A DNA stretch of 64,000 nucleotides, from the NCBI RefSeq assembly GCF_014203715.1, contig NZ_JACHJP010000007.1, forward strand, positions 124,001-188,000, given 5' to 3'. The DNA comes from Streptosporangium saharense (GTDB taxonomy: Bacteria > Actinomycetota > Actinomycetes > Streptosporangiales > Streptosporangiaceae). The notes beneath the pieces were generated by a model. That model ran no database searches, was not told where the DNA came from, and worked only from the letters and a program-made list of their open reading frames with translations. Below, piece by piece: positions 63,947 to 64,000 of this stretch (within the stretch, counting starts at the first letter, position 1; the number at the start of each line of letters is the position of its first letter). A program made the position numbers and the translations under genes.

Positions 63947-64000
63947 TTTGGGGTACCGGTGGCAAGCGTGAAGAGTGTCGGCTTGGGCGCGTCGGTGAGC
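63947..64000 (-). repeat. Dispersed repeat, copy E (cut by window edge)
   Basis: GTTTGGGGTACCGG, GGCAAGCGTGAAGAG and GGCTTGGGCGCG match the flank and first core bases of copy B in the same orientation, facing copy D about 55 bases away. The remainder is beyond the window. Confidence 0.65.

Noticed and set aside
1..64000. Mobile elements, prophage, CRISPR arrays, secondary-metabolite cluster
   Set aside because: No transposase, integrase, cas, phage structural, PKS or NRPS motifs were seen in any frame.

Overview
The window is a gene-dense, very GC-rich chromosomal segment of a filamentous actinobacterium, most likely Streptosporangiales (Streptosporangium/Nonomuraea-like). The evidence is the gene order mutM-rnc-rpmF-DUF177-coaD-rsmD-recG/rpmB, an F420 gene (cofC), an NdgR/LtbR-type regulator divergent from leuCD, an actinobacterial-style c-di-AMP riboswitch in front of an NlpC/P60 gene, and many leaderless-looking starts. 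I see no phage, plasmid, IS element or CRISPR array. Family and genus are inference.

Layout. 1-9.6 kb: mutM (cut by the window edge), rnc, rpmF, DUF177, coaD, rsmD, recG, rpmB, thiD, an anchored Pro/Thr-rich surface protein and thiL. 9.6-15.3 kb: a stand-alone Lrp/AsnC RAM domain, a DUF3515 lipoprotein, ddl, a PLP-fold protein that has lost its catalytic lysine, gpsA, a frameshifted plsC-like gene and cofC. 15.4-23.4 kb: an MFS pump with a divergent TetR, an HU protein, leuD-leuC with a divergent IclR regulator, and an acidic protein of unknown function. 23.5-24 kb: tRNA-Glu, tRNA-Glu, tRNA-Gln. 24-32 kb: M3 peptidase, ArsR/MFS, PadR/MATE, gltX and an FAH hydrolase. 32.2-35 kb: a six-gene Asp23/AmaP envelope operon behind a SigB-like promoter. 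35-40 kb: a MhuD-like haem oxygenase, an HD protein, a GlxA regulator, an isochorismatase-fold hydrolase and a secreted heparinase II/III-type lyase. 40-48 kb: cimA, an O-methyltransferase, ilvE, leuB, NlpC/P60 and serA. 48-56 kb: an SseB-like protein, an ABC exporter operon with PadR, an FHA protein, a GPH transporter and a CAP-domain protein. 56-64 kb: ilvC-ilvN-ilvB, a GGDEF-EAL protein and a D-2-hydroxyacid dehydrogenase.

Together the window holds most of branched-chain amino acid synthesis: cimA, leuCD, leuB, ilvBN, ilvC and ilvE. This implies an isoleucine route from pyruvate through citramalate. Two of these transcripts, cimA and ilvB, carry an upstream leader peptide rich in Leu/Ile/Val codons, a GC-rich hairpin and a terminator just before the structural gene. 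These look like two matching transcription attenuators.

Other features of note are a dispersed intergenic repeat family of about 140 bp (five copies or partial copies), one of which runs into the start of the lyase gene, near-absence of CTCGAG, and strong enrichment of CCGTACGG. Positions, motifs and hairpins were read by eye; family names are from motif recognition, not database searches.
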